Assembly (NCBI GenBank): GCA_000272025.2
Contig: AKCV02000011.1
Span: forward strand, 124,001-188,000
DNA: 64,000 bases
Source of the DNA: Imbroritus primus
Lineage (GTDB): Bacteria; Pseudomonadota; Gammaproteobacteria; Burkholderiales; Burkholderiaceae
Direction of reading: 5' to 3'
In this document: positions 11,337 to 20,085 of the stretch, piece after piece
Layout of the letters: each line of letters begins with the position of its first letter
How positions within the stretch are numbered: the stretch's first letter is position 1
Notes under the pieces: model-generated
Seen by the model: only the letters and a program-made list of their open reading frames with translations
The model's database searches: none
What the model was told of the DNA's origin: nothing
Translations under genes and position numbers: made by a program

Positions 11337-12488
11337 GTGAAAACAACATGGATCAAACTTAGCCTCGCCGCCGCTGTCGCAACCTTTGCGGCCACGGCTG
11401 GTGCACAGTCGGTCATCAAGATCGGCGTCAATCAACCGCTGACGGGCGCCGTCGCGGCATCCGGCAACTTCGTGACCAACGGCGCCCGGATCGCGGCCGA
11501 CGAAATCAACGCCAAGGGCGGCATCAACGGCGCGAAGATCGAGCTGGTGATCGAGGACAACAAGAGCAACCCGACCGAGGCCGCTGCCGTGGCCGAGAAA
11601 CTGATCGTGCGCGACAAGGTGCCGGTCATGCTGGGTGCCTGGAGCTCCACTTACACGCTGTCGGTGATGCCCAAGCTCATGGAGTACAAGGTGCCGATGG
11701 TGGTCGAGACCTCGGGCGCAGACAAGATCACGACGTCGGGCAACCCGTACATCTTCCGCATCTGCCCGACCAACGACATCGAAGCGCAGAGCTTTGCGCG
11801 CCATGTCGCGCCACTGGGGATCAAGAAAGCCGACATCCTGGCCGTGAACAACGACTGGGGACGCGGCTCAGCCGATTCCCTGCAGCGCATGCTGAAATCC
11901 AAGGGCGGCTCGGTCGGCCGCATCCTGACGATGGATGCAACGGCACAGGATGTCACCTCGCAACTGTCACAGCTGCGCGGCGGCGATGCCGATACGATCT
12001 TCGTGATCACGGCGGTGGAGCAGCTCACGCTGGTGCTCAAGCAGGCCCAGTCGCTGGGCGTGAAGAAGCGCATCATCACGATGGGCGGCTCGCAAAGCCC
12101 GGACCAGCTGATCGCCCACGCCGGTTCGGCAGCCGAAGGCACGATGCACAACATGATGTTCGCACCGTGGCATCCGGAAGCGGCCGAAGATCCGGCAGCC
12201 GCCAAGGCCTTCATCGCCGAATGGAACAAGCGTAACTACGACAAGGCCGGCCTCACGGAAGGCTTCCGTGGCTACGACGGCATCCGCACCATCGCCCAGG
12301 CCGTGGCCAAGGCTGGCGCCGCCGATCCGGAGAAGATCCGCGCCGCGCTGTGGAATGTGGACTTCAAGGGCATCACCGGCCGCATCAAGTTCGAGAAGGT
12401 TGGCCCGGCAGGCAAGGAAAGCGGCCAGAGCACGCCGAACACCTATCTGGTGAAAATCAACGGCGGCAAGGTTGATCTGGTGAAGTAA
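11337..12488 (+). CDS. ABC transporter substrate-binding protein (LivJ/HAAT type), orphan paralog
   Basis: This periplasmic binding protein of the branched-chain amino acid/amide family has 383 residues. It has a signal peptide (MKTTWIKLSLAAAVATFAATAGAQS, cleaved after about residue 23; quoted as start KTTWIKLS and AxA site TAGAQ). The mature part begins VIKIGVNQPLTGAVAASG and holds the Peripla_BP_6 pattern AADEINAKGGINGAKIELV and IEDNKSNPTEAAA. The start is GTG at 11337 with AGGAGAGCAGGA before it. It is closely related to the protein at 17939 but has no permease beside it; it probably shares the LivHMGF set at 19-22.7 kb. Related proteins bind amino acids, amides and aromatic acids, so the ligand is open. 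Confidence 0.92.
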   Translation: MKTTWIKLSLAAAVATFAATAGAQSVIKIGVNQPLTGAVAASGNFVTNGARIAADEINAKGGINGAKIELVIEDNKSNPTEAAAVAEKLIVRDKVPVMLGAWSSTYTLSVMPKLMEYKVPMVVETSGADKITTSGNPYIFRICPTNDIEAQSFARHVAPLGIKKADILAVNNDWGRGSADSLQRMLKSKGGSVGRILTMDATAQDVTSQLSQLRGGDADTIFVITAVEQLTLVLKQAQSLGVKKRIITMGGSQSPDQLIAHAGSAAEGTMHNMMFAPWHPEAAEDPAAAKAFIAEWNKRNYDKAGLTEGFRGYDGIRTIAQAVAKAGAADPEKIRAALWNVDFKGITGRIKFEKVGPAGKESGQSTPNTYLVKINGGKVDLVK

Positions 12489-12518
12489 GGCAGTCAGCAG
12501 TACAACGTCAACTGATTG

Positions 12519-12553
12519 ACGGCGGGCGTGCATCGCACCCCCGCCGTTTTTTT
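12519..12553 (+). terminator. Rho-independent terminator after the orphan binding protein
   Basis: Stem ACGGCGGG/CCCGCCGT with a 13-base loop is followed by a run of seven T on the plus strand. It ends the single-gene transcript and lies ahead of the convergent Rieske cluster. Confidence 0.9.
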
Positions 12554-12601
12554 ATGGTCCGCCGTACCGTGTGCCCGTGCCGCCCGTTGCAGGGGCGTGC
12601 A

Positions 12602-13873
12602 TCAGGCAGCAGCCGCCTGCGCGGCCTTGGCAAATGCGGCCAGATCGAAGTCGGCGCTGCCGACCTGTTCCGGCGTGGGCGGAACGGGCATGGTGAGTAC
12701 GGTGCGCGCAGCCAGGTGTTCCTTGGCGGAATTGATCGAATCGACTGCCGCCAGCCGTCCCTGCCGGAAGTGATAGACCGAGAACGGCGTATCGGCATGC
12801 ATATCGCCGCGCACCACCCAGCTGTCGGCGCCATGCGAGAGGCCGGCGATCTGCAGCTTCTTGTCGTACTGGTCGGACCAGAACCACGGCACGGCGGTGA
12901 ATGGCTTGTCTTGGCCCAGCAGTCCGGCCGCCGCGGCGCGCCCCTGTTCGATGGCATTCTGCACCGATTCGAGGCGCAGCAATGTGCCATCGTCGAGCCG
13001 GCGTGCGGTGCAGTCGCCGGCGGCATACACATCCGGCGCGGACGTCCGGCCGCAGGCGTCGACCACGATGCCGTTGTCGCACGCGATCCCGGCGGCGCGC
13101 GCCAGGGCATCGTTGGCACAGACGCCGATACCGACCAGCACCAGCCCCGCGCGGTACGATTGCCCATCGGCCAGACGTACTTCGGCAATATGATCGTTGA
13201 CCGGATGGATCTCCGCGATGCGGGCATTCAGCACCAAGTGGGCGCCACGCGCGCGGTGCAGGGTCGCATACCAGTCGGACAGCACCGGCGCGAGCACGCG
13301 CCCGAGCAAGCGGGGCGCGGCTTCCAGCACGGTTACGGGCAGGCCCAGCTTGCGCGCCGTGGCCGCGACTTCGAGCCCGATGAATCCGCCGCCGATCACC
13401 ACGACCGGCAAGCCGTGTTCGGCGCAGCGCCGCAGGCAATCCGACACGGCGCTGGCATCGTCACGCGAACGCAGGACACGGATGGCCTTGCAACCGTCGG
13501 CGCTCCCGGATGACTGCCCCGGCAACTGGCGCGGGGTTGCGCCGGTCGCCAGCAACAGGCCGGTGTACTTGAGTTGCGTGCCATCCGCGAGCTGGACAAG
13601 GCGCCGCGCGGTATCCAGCGCCGCAACGGGCGAGGCCGTACGGATGGTAATGTTCTTGCGTTCCAGCGCGGCTTCCGCGCGCATGGCCAACTGCTCCACC
13701 GCCATGTCGCCCGCCAGCCATGCCTTGGACAGCGGCGGCCGGTGATACGGCAGATGCGGCTCGTCGCCGAGCACGGTGAGCTGTCCCTCATAGCCGCCGG
13801 CGCGCAGGGTTTCACTGGCCTGCAGGCCGGCCTGCCCGGCGCCGACGATGATGATATGCGGGTCCATGCTCAT
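12602..13873 (-). CDS. Ferredoxin reductase (FAD/NAD(P)H-dependent) of Rieske system 1
   Basis: This 423-residue flavoprotein of the putidaredoxin reductase/rubredoxin reductase family passes electrons from NAD(P)H to the adjacent ferredoxin. Two dinucleotide-binding motifs are visible: HIIIVGAGQAGLQASETLRAGG at the N-terminus for FAD and VVVIGGGFIGLEVAATARKLG near residue 150 for NAD(P)H, plus the second FAD motif DVYAAGDCTAR. The ATG at 13873 overlaps the ferredoxin stop as ATGA, so the upstream extension was rejected. The gene order oxygenase, ferredoxin, reductase suggests a three-component enzyme as in dicamba O-demethylase, rather than the two-component vanillate demethylase. It is last in the operon. 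Confidence 0.93.
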   Translation of the reverse strand: MSMDPHIIIVGAGQAGLQASETLRAGGYEGQLTVLGDEPHLPYHRPPLSKAWLAGDMAVEQLAMRAEAALERKNITIRTASPVAALDTARRLVQLADGTQLKYTGLLLATGATPRQLPGQSSGSADGCKAIRVLRSRDDASAVSDCLRRCAEHGLPVVVIGGGFIGLEVAATARKLGLPVTVLEAAPRLLGRVLAPVLSDWYATLHRARGAHLVLNARIAEIHPVNDHIAEVRLADGQSYRAGLVLVGIGVCANDALARAAGIACDNGIVVDACGRTSAPDVYAAGDCTARRLDDGTLLRLESVQNAIEQGRAAAAGLLGQDKPFTAVPWFWSDQYDKKLQIAGLSHGADSWVVRGDMHADTPFSVYHFRQGRLAAVDSINSAKEHLAARTVLTMPVPPTPEQVGSADFDLAAFAKAAQAAAA

Positions 13874-14193
13874 ACCTGCACCGGCGCCACTGTGACCACC
13901 AGCCCTTCGATGGCCGGGCTGGCCTTGATCTGGCACGCCAGCCGACTGTTGGCCTGGCGTCCTTCGGGCAGACTGTCGAGCAGGTCCAGTTCATCTGCCG
14001 AGGCAGGCGACAGGTCGGCCAGCCGCGCTTCTTCCACATAGCAGTGGCATGTCGCGCAGACGCACGAGCCGCCGCATTCACCCACGATGCCGTCGACACC
14101 GTTGGCCACGGCGCCCTGCATCAGGCTCCACCCTTCCGGCAGACCAAGCGTCAGCGCTTCACCTGCCGGGTCGATATACGTCACATTCACCAT
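13870..14193 (-). CDS. [2Fe-2S] ferredoxin, adrenodoxin/putidaredoxin type
   Basis: This 107-residue ferredoxin carries electrons between the reductase (13873) and the Rieske oxygenase (15364). The cluster ligands show as C-X5-C-X2-C in GECGGSCVCATCHCYV, with the last cysteine in SRLACQIK, which is the adrenodoxin pattern. The ATG at 14193 (MVNVTYIDPAGEALTLGLPEG) fits the usual family start; the open frame extends upstream with low-complexity sequence and was trimmed. The 4-base overlap with the reductase indicates coupling. Size and type match ferredoxins of three-component Rieske monooxygenases. Confidence 0.93.
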   Translation of the reverse strand: MVNVTYIDPAGEALTLGLPEGWSLMQGAVANGVDGIVGECGGSCVCATCHCYVEEARLADLSPASADELDLLDSLPEGRQANSRLACQIKASPAIEGLVVTVAPVQV

Positions 14194-14281
14194 CTCACTC
14201 TCTCTCCACGTGGGGCCCGCTGGGCGGAGCGCGGCACTGGCCGCATTCCGCCCTCCCGGACAATCGCGTCCAGGCCGCCGG

Positions 14282-15364
14282 TCAGGCGCTCGCGGTTTCC
14301 AGCTTGACCGGGATGGCGCCGATGCCACCGGCCTGTTCTTCTTCCACGATCATCTGGTCGATCATTTTACGCATGCGGCGCGGCGCGGCGTCGATGCCGA
14401 GCACGATACGCTTGTAAGGCTTGCCACGCGCGGCTTCGCGCTCCTCTTCAAGCTGGATGCGCTGGAGCACGACCTTGTCTTCATTGAAGGCGCGGTCCAT
14501 GTCGGCGGTCAGCTCGGCTTCCATCTCCAGTTCATCGGTGCGGAAGTTGCGTACGTGGAACCAGTGCTGCAGCACGGTGCGCTCGTCCACCGGCGTGAGC
14601 AGGTGGCAGGCAAACATCTGCACGCCCTCATGGCGCTTGTCCATATCGGGAATGGTGCCGGTCAGGCACGAGCCCATGTCAATGGCATAGAAGCACGGCG
14701 CCGTGTAGTTGTAGTAGTGCCAGCGGTCCACGTTGGCGGTGAACTTGCCATACTTGGAGAACAGCGGAATGGCGGGCGCATCGCGGATCCAGCGCCACAC
14801 GATGATGCTGCGGTCGCCGTATTCGTTGTTGACCGGCACGGTGGCGCCGGCCGGCGTACCGAGCGTGCTCGGGTGCACAAAGGTGACGTGCGCGGGATCG
14901 AGCAGGTTGTCACACAGTGACAGGTAGTTGCAGTCGATGCGCAACGTGCCACCCTTGACCGCGCGCCAGTTCGGATCGTCGTACTGCGCGATATGGAACA
15001 GCTTGGCCGGATCGGCGAGCGCGGGATCGCCCATCCAGATCCACGCGAGGCCGTACTTCTCTTCGATCGGATAGGCGCGCACCACGGCGTTACCCGGGAT
15101 GATCTCCTGGCCGGGGATGCGCACGCATTTGCCCGAGCAGTCGAAGGTCATGCCGTGGTAGCCGCACTCGATGGTGTCACCCTTCAGCTTGCCCAGCGAC
15201 AGCGGCGCCAGGCGGTGCGGACAGGCGTCCTGCAGGGCGGCGATCTTGCCGTCTTCGCGGCGATACACCACGATGGCCTCTTCCAGCACCATGTGGCGCG
15301 ACAGCTCGCGGCCGATGTCCTCGGCCCAACCCAGCGGGTACCACACGTTTCGTACGTATTTCAT
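14282..15364 (-). CDS. Rieske oxygenase subunit, VanA/dicamba monooxygenase-like
   Basis: This 360-residue terminal oxygenase belongs to the vanillate O-demethylase/dicamba monooxygenase group. The Rieske cluster ligands are C48, H50, C67 and H70 (DACPHR and ECGYHG). The mononuclear iron site is in CDNLLDPAHVTFVHPS, with the H-X4-H pair. The opening MKYVRNVWYPLGWAEDI is typical. ATG 15364 has AGGAG six bases ahead. Such enzymes remove O- or N-methyl groups or hydroxylate aromatic substrates. The specific substrate is not readable. It is followed by its own ferredoxin and reductase rather than a VanB-type reductase, which supports a dicamba-monooxygenase-like architecture. Confidence 0.92.
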   Translation of the reverse strand: MKYVRNVWYPLGWAEDIGRELSRHMVLEEAIVVYRREDGKIAALQDACPHRLAPLSLGKLKGDTIECGYHGMTFDCSGKCVRIPGQEIIPGNAVVRAYPIEEKYGLAWIWMGDPALADPAKLFHIAQYDDPNWRAVKGGTLRIDCNYLSLCDNLLDPAHVTFVHPSTLGTPAGATVPVNNEYGDRSIIVWRWIRDAPAIPLFSKYGKFTANVDRWHYYNYTAPCFYAIDMGSCLTGTIPDMDKRHEGVQMFACHLLTPVDERTVLQHWFHVRNFRTDELEMEAELTADMDRAFNEDKVVLQRIQLEEEREAARGKPYKRIVLGIDAAPRRMRKMIDQMIVEEEQAGGIGAIPVKLETASA

Positions 15365-15467
15365 GGGGATCTCCTGTTGCCGCTCAGCGCTAGCGCCACG
15401 TTCTGGCAAGTGGTCAGTAGGCTGAGTATTACATCAAAAAAAACGATCCGCGGGGTGCGATCACCGT

Positions 15468-16223
15468 TTAGTGATAGTACGCGCCGCCATCGACGATAAG
15501 CGTCTGCCCGGTGATGAAGCCTGCGTCCGGTCCGGCGAAGAACGAGACCGCGCCCACCACGTCGGCCGGCACCATGTCGCGCTTGAGCGCACGGCTGCGA
15601 ACCGAGAAACCGGAGACCTTGCTGGCCAGCTCAGGGTTCTGGTGCACGCCGTCGCTGAGCGTAAAGCCCGGACCGACACTGTTGACCAGGATGTTGTGCT
15701 CGCCCAGTTCGGTGGCCAGCGTGCGCGTCATCGAGACAATCGCGCCCTTCGAGGCGACGTAGTGCAGCATGCCGGGGTTGCCCTTGAATGCCACCGCCGA
15801 GGAGATGTTGATGATGCGCCCGCCACCCTGCTGGCGGAACGCCGGCAGCACCGCGCGGCAGCACAGGAATTGGCCGATGACGTTGACGTCGAACATCTTC
15901 TTCCAGTCGGCGACCGTCAGCTCTTCGAACGGCTTGATCTGCAGCGTCGAATAGATGGCGGCGTTGTTGACCAGCACATCGATCTGGCCAAAGGCTTCCA
16001 GCGCCGCAGCGGCCATGGCGGCCGTATCCTGCTCGCTCGACACATCGGCCGTGACACCGATGGCTTTGTGGCCAGCCTGCATCAGCTTGTCGGCTGCAGC
16101 CTGCGCGCCCTTGAGGTCGGCGATCACGATGGATGCGCCTTGCGCCGCCAGCGATTCGCAGATGGCATAGCCGATGCCCATGGCGCCACCGGTGACGATG
16201 GCAACCTTCCCGTTCAGTCTCAT
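15468..16223 (-). CDS. Short-chain dehydrogenase/reductase (SDR)
   Basis: This 251-residue classical SDR has the cofactor motif VTGGAMGIGYA, the NNAA motif (VLVNNAAIYS), the catalytic serine in NISSAVAF, the YVASK motif (HYVASKGAIV) and a C-terminal ITGQTLIVDGG. A D in the IADLKG segment after beta-2 suggests NAD(H). It lies 103 bases upstream of the Rieske oxygenase on the same strand and overlaps the DUF1116 gene by 4 bases. It probably oxidises an alcohol made or used in the same pathway. The substrate is unknown. Confidence 0.92.
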   Translation of the reverse strand: MRLNGKVAIVTGGAMGIGYAICESLAAQGASIVIADLKGAQAAADKLMQAGHKAIGVTADVSSEQDTAAMAAAALEAFGQIDVLVNNAAIYSTLQIKPFEELTVADWKKMFDVNVIGQFLCCRAVLPAFRQQGGGRIINISSAVAFKGNPGMLHYVASKGAIVSMTRTLATELGEHNILVNSVGPGFTLSDGVHQNPELASKVSGFSVRSRALKRDMVPADVVGAVSFFAGPDAGFITGQTLIVDGGAYYH

Positions 16224-17293
16224 TTTGACTCCTCTCCTCGTTTAAACAGTGCCGCGGGCGGACAGTAGTGCCCGCGGCCAATGGGTGCGCCTGCGCCATT
16301 GCGGTGCAGGATCGCCAGATTGATGATCGGCGGCGTGCCGCTGGCCGCGATACGGTCCAGATCGATCACGCCGGTCTGCGGATTCAGGATCGTAGCGGGG
16401 CGCGTGGCCGCATCGGCCGGCAGCACGGCAGCCCACTCTTCCAGCAGGGCCGGTGCGTGCCGCAACGCCTGACCGCCGAAACCGCAGGCATCCACCACGG
16501 CGCTGTCGCCGATGGCGCCCAGCGACTGCGGGGCCTGGTCGGGCTGGAAATACACGCCGACCGGCGGCGGTGCATCGACTGTGCGCCAGCCAGCCTCGCC
16601 ACGCAGGCGGATACCGAACTGCTGGCCATTGCCGCCGATCGCCGCCAGTGCGCCGCCATCGGCACGCACCTTCCACGCACTCCACGCCATCCACAGGCAC
16701 AGGACAAAGCCGGCATTGGCACGGATCTCGGTCACCAGCGCCTCCGGCAGGCCCGGCAGGGCAGCCAGCAGGCGTTCATTCCCCGCCATGGTGCGCGCGT
16801 GGCAGTCGTCGCCCTCTTCCAGCGCAGCGCGCATCAGTGCGTGCGGATCCAGCGGACGCTGGGCCAGCAGCGGATTGAAGGCTTCCGCCACGGTGGCACA
16901 CCAGTCGCGGGCGCGCGCCACGCAAACCGGGTCGTCCGAACCGAAGCGCAACGCGGGTGGCGGACCCTCGCTGATTGGCGCATAGGTGGTATGCGTACCA
17001 TCGCTGACTTCGAAGCACCACATGCTGGGAGTGACCACCTGTGCCAGCGGCACGACCAGGTCGACGTCCTGCGCCGGCGCGAGGCGCAGCGCCCCTTCGT
17101 CCAGTAGGCGCGCGGCTGTGGCGGTATCCGCCGCCAGGCCGCCGATCACCGCGGCCTGCAGCGCGGTGTTGCGCACCGCCTGGGGCGGCTCGCCGGCATA
17201 CGGCGGACCAGCATGGAACAAAGTGTTGCGGGGAAGATCTGGCTTGGCATCGCCAAATCGCACCACCCGGGTCAAACGTGCCGTCTTGCTCAT
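16220..17293 (-). CDS. DUF1116 protein (AllG/YlbE-like)
   Basis: This 357-residue protein matches DUF1116, the family of E. coli YlbE/AllG, one of three subunits of oxamate carbamoyltransferase. Family segments visible are TLFHAGPPYAGEP, the TPSMWCFEV and LRFGSDDPVCVARARDW blocks, GDDCHARTMAGNERLL, and the IGDSAVVDACGFGGQAL segment near residue 250. ATG 17293 has AAGGAG upstream; the longer frame lacks similarity. It is shorter than AllG (about 420 residues), lacking the N-terminal Rossmann-like part. No AllF/FdrA or AllH/DUF2877 partner is found in the window, so a carbamoyltransferase role is uncertain. It is the first gene of the Rieske operon, with a 4-base overlap with the SDR. Confidence 0.8.
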   Translation of the reverse strand: MSKTARLTRVVRFGDAKPDLPRNTLFHAGPPYAGEPPQAVRNTALQAAVIGGLAADTATAARLLDEGALRLAPAQDVDLVVPLAQVVTPSMWCFEVSDGTHTTYAPISEGPPPALRFGSDDPVCVARARDWCATVAEAFNPLLAQRPLDPHALMRAALEEGDDCHARTMAGNERLLAALPGLPEALVTEIRANAGFVLCLWMAWSAWKVRADGGALAAIGGNGQQFGIRLRGEAGWRTVDAPPPVGVYFQPDQAPQSLGAIGDSAVVDACGFGGQALRHAPALLEEWAAVLPADAATRPATILNPQTGVIDLDRIAASGTPPIINLAILHRNGAGAPIGRGHYCPPAALFKRGEESK

Positions 17294-17938
17294 ACCTGCC
17301 CACACTCCTTCGCCGCCCTGAGCGGCCTGATGGTGATTGCCTTGCTGTCTGTTGTCGCGCGTTGCTTGCGTGTTGTCGTTTACTGCATGGATGCCACAGC
17401 GGTGCGCCATGCTGGCGCAGGGCAATCGTCCATATCGGTGCAACTTGCCCCGCGCTTGCGCGTCGTGTCACCACTTCGCCCACTTCCTCGGCGATCTTCT
17501 CGCGCCGCTGGTCTCGCGTGTGCCGCAGACCAGCGTGGCAGCGGCGGGCACGCCGCACCATTGATCCTAAGATACCATTTATAGAATATTAGTAAATAGA
17601 TTCCCAGAAAAATTTACAGCATACTGAGCATCTCTCTCCGGCACGCTATTTGCATATAACACCTCGCAACACGCAATAGAATGCACATCTGCACCAGCTT
17701 CACGTGATCCGTGATTCGGTGCTACTCTGGGTCTTCTTCCGCCCCACATTCGCGCGGGCAATCGGGCACCTACCACCACATATCAGTACAAACCATAACT
17801 GGGGTCAAAAGGTATTGATATATAGTCATTCTATTGTTAGATTGATAGTGCTATCTAACATAGCGTCGTTGCGTTGTTCATTCGCGAAGTTCCGTTGTTG
17901 TTTCATTGGTATGGCATGACACACGAGGAGAAAGCAGC
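17294..17938. other. Divergent intergenic region (645 bases)
   Basis: No convincing gene lies here. The left 280 bases are GC-rich with no similarity I recognise. The right half, from about 17570, is AT-rich and holds ACCATTTATAGAATATTAG near 17575 and the binding-protein element at 17823-17860. It should contain the promoters of the DUF1116/Rieske operon and of the liv operon. Confidence 0.55.
17823..17860 (+). promoter_or_regulatory. AT-rich element with TGTTAGAT/ATCTAACA inverted repeat
   Basis: Positions 17823-17849 match the element at 11262-11288 at 24 of 27 positions. Overlapping it, TGTTAGAT (17835-17842) and ATCTAACA (17853-17860) form an 8-base inverted repeat with a 10-base spacer. 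The same half-site, TGTTAGA/TCTAACA, forms the ends of the palindrome at 38766. This looks like an operator for a shared regulator. The binding-protein start codon is 79 bases downstream. Confidence 0.6.
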
Positions 17939-19093
17939 ATGAGTAAGGCATTTTTTAGGATGACACTGGGCGCGGCAGCAGCTTGCTTTGCGTTCAGCGC
18001 GGGAGCCCAGTCGGGCGGGGTAATCAAGATCGGGGTCAACCAGCCGCTGACTGGCGTGGTGGCAGCCTCCGGCAATTTCGTGACCAACGGCGCCAAGATT
18101 GCCGCTGATGAGATCAACGCCAAGGGCGGCGTTCTCGGCAGCAAGATCGAACTGGTGATCGAGGACAACAAGAGCAACCCGACGGAAGCGGCCAACGCGA
18201 CCGAAAAGCTGATCGTGCGCGACAAGGTGCCGGTCCTGATGGGTGCGTGGAGCTCGACCTACACGCTTGCGGCCATGCCCAAGCTGATGGAATACAAAGT
18301 GCCGATGGTGGTGGAAACCTCCAGCTCGGACAAGATCACCAACATGGGCAATCCGTACGTGTTCCGGATCAGCCCGACCAACGGCATGGAAGCGATGAAG
18401 TTCAAGCGCTTCATCCAGCCGATGGGCATCAAGAAAGTTGACTTCCTCGTCGTGAACAACGACTGGGGCCTGGGCGCAGCCCAAGAGTTCAGCAAGGTCC
18501 TGAAAGAAAATGGCGTTTCCGTCGGCCGCACGCTGAACATGGACGCCGCAGCCCAGGATATGACGGCCCAGCTGTCGACCCTGCGCGGCAGCGATGCCGA
18601 CACGCTGTTCATCACCACCGGCCCGGAACAGATGACGCTGCTGCTCAAGCAGGCGCAATCGCTCGGCCTGAAGCGCCGCATCATCACCACCGGCGGCACG
18701 CTGCCTGACCAGCTGATCGAACAGGCCGGCTCCGCAGCCAACAACACCTACCACGATGCCTTCTTCACGCCGTGGTTCCCGGAACTGTCGTCCAACGCCG
18801 CTGCAGCCAAGTACTTTGTTGGCGAGTGGAAGAAGCGCGGCATCAACCCGAACGGTATGCCGGAAGGCGCACGTGGCTATGACGGTATCCATACCATCGC
18901 TGCCGCGATCGCCAAGGCAGGCGCAGCGGATCCGGAGAAGATCCGCGCCGCCCTGTGGGAAGTCGAGGTCAGCGGCCTGACCGGCAAGGTCAAGTTCAAC
19001 AAGGCCGGCCCTGCTGGCAAGGAGAGTGGCCAGAGCATCCCCGACACGCATATCGTGAAGATCGAGAACGGCAAGATCGTTCGCACCGAGTAA
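17939..19093 (+). CDS. ABC transporter substrate-binding protein (LivJ/HAAT type) of the liv operon
   Basis: This 384-residue periplasmic binding protein starts the liv-type operon. ATG 17939 has GAGGAG upstream; a signal peptide ends at about FSAGAQS. The mature part begins GGVIKIGVNQPLTGVVAASG and follows the same Peripla_BP_6 pattern as the 11337 paralog, with almost identical runs such as IEDNKSNPTEA and RDKVPV. Differences concentrate in residues 130-200, which shape the ligand pocket, so the two may bind different but related compounds. The permease and ATPase genes follow directly. The ligand is unknown; an aromatic or amide compound handled by the neighbouring enzymes is an inference. 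Confidence 0.93.
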   Translation: MSKAFFRMTLGAAAACFAFSAGAQSGGVIKIGVNQPLTGVVAASGNFVTNGAKIAADEINAKGGVLGSKIELVIEDNKSNPTEAANATEKLIVRDKVPVLMGAWSSTYTLAAMPKLMEYKVPMVVETSSSDKITNMGNPYVFRISPTNGMEAMKFKRFIQPMGIKKVDFLVVNNDWGLGAAQEFSKVLKENGVSVGRTLNMDAAAQDMTAQLSTLRGSDADTLFITTGPEQMTLLLKQAQSLGLKRRIITTGGTLPDQLIEQAGSAANNTYHDAFFTPWFPELSSNAAAAKYFVGEWKKRGINPNGMPEGARGYDGIHTIAAAIAKAGAADPEKIRAALWEVEVSGLTGKVKFNKAGPAGKESGQSIPDTHIVKIENGKIVRTE

Positions 19094-19109
19094 AGCATTA
19101 GGCAAAAAC

Positions 19110-19138
19110 GGACTGCCCTTGCCTGGCCGGGGCAGTCC
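19110..19138 (+). repeat. Intercistronic stem-loop after the binding-protein gene
   Basis: Arms GGACTGCCC and GGGCAGTCC flank an 11-base loop, 16 bases after the stop codon, with no T-run. Such a loop between binding-protein and permease genes commonly protects the upstream mRNA or partly terminates, giving more binding protein than permease. Confidence 0.6.
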
Positions 19139-19209
19139 TGCTTCACCTCATATCGCGGATCCAGCGCCTTTCGCGATTGCTTCGTCCCCAGGCGCGTGCG
19201 AGAACATCA

Positions 19210-20085
19210 GTGGACCAACTCACTCAGCACATTGCAAATGCGCTGATCCTTGGCGGGACTTACGCCCTCCTTGGGATCGGACTGACATTGATCCTCGGGA
19301 TCATGAAGGTCGTCAACTTCACGCACGGCGAACTGTATGCCTTTGGCGGTTTCATGGCGTACTACTTTGCTGCGCAGCTTGAATTGAATTTCTTCGTTTC
19401 ATTGGCTTTCTCGATCATGCTGGGCATTCTGCTCGGCGCCATGATCGAACGGATACTGCTGCGTCGCATGCGCGGCGCAGATATCGATTCCACCATGATC
19501 GTCATGATCGGGTGCTGGATCGCCATGCAGAACTTTGCCCTGCTGATCTGGGGCGGCGTTGCCAAGTCCGTCCCCACGCCCTTCCCCACCGAACCGCTCA
19601 TCATCGGCCCGGTCGCCGTGTCGTGGCTGCGCGTGTTCGTGCTGTTCGCGGCGGGCGGCCTGATCCTGGCAACCTACCTGCTGATGCACAAGTCGCCGCT
19701 CGGCAAGGCCATGCGCGCCACCTTCCAGGACCGCGATACCGCCTCGCTGATGGGCATCAACGTCAACGCGATCTACACCGCCACCTTCGCGCTCGGTTCT
19801 GGCCTGGCGACGGCAGCCGGTGCGCTGCTCGGTCCGGTGTTCGTGGTCACCACCACCATGGGCAACATGGCCGCGCTCAAGGCCTTTGCCATCGTGATCC
19901 TGGGCGGGCTCGGCAACATCCAGGGCGCCGCGATCGGCGGCTTCATCCTGGCGTTCGCCGAAGAGCTTGGCTCGGGCTACATCTCGTCGGGCTACCGCGA
20001 TGCCATGGGGTTCATCCTCATCATCCTGGTGCTGATGTTTAAACCTACTGGTCTGTTCGCCACGCGCGGGGAGAGAATCGGATGA
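19210..20085 (+). CDS. livH: Branched-chain-type ABC transporter permease LivH
   Basis: This 291-residue inner-membrane permease of the LivH family has about eight hydrophobic segments. Typical motifs are LILGGTYALLGIGLTLILG, MKVVNFTHGELYAFGGF near the N-terminus, and GLGNIQGAAIGGFILAFAEE near the C-terminus. I chose GTG at 19210 (VDQLTQHIANAL) because it gives the usual family length; a TTG at 19177 would add 11 residues. The gene overlaps livM by 4 bases. The symbol denotes family membership; the substrate need not be leucine. Confidence 0.9.
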   Translation: MDQLTQHIANALILGGTYALLGIGLTLILGIMKVVNFTHGELYAFGGFMAYYFAAQLELNFFVSLAFSIMLGILLGAMIERILLRRMRGADIDSTMIVMIGCWIAMQNFALLIWGGVAKSVPTPFPTEPLIIGPVAVSWLRVFVLFAAGGLILATYLLMHKSPLGKAMRATFQDRDTASLMGINVNAIYTATFALGSGLATAAGALLGPVFVVTTTMGNMAALKAFAIVILGGLGNIQGAAIGGFILAFAEELGSGYISSGYRDAMGFILIILVLMFKPTGLFATRGERIG

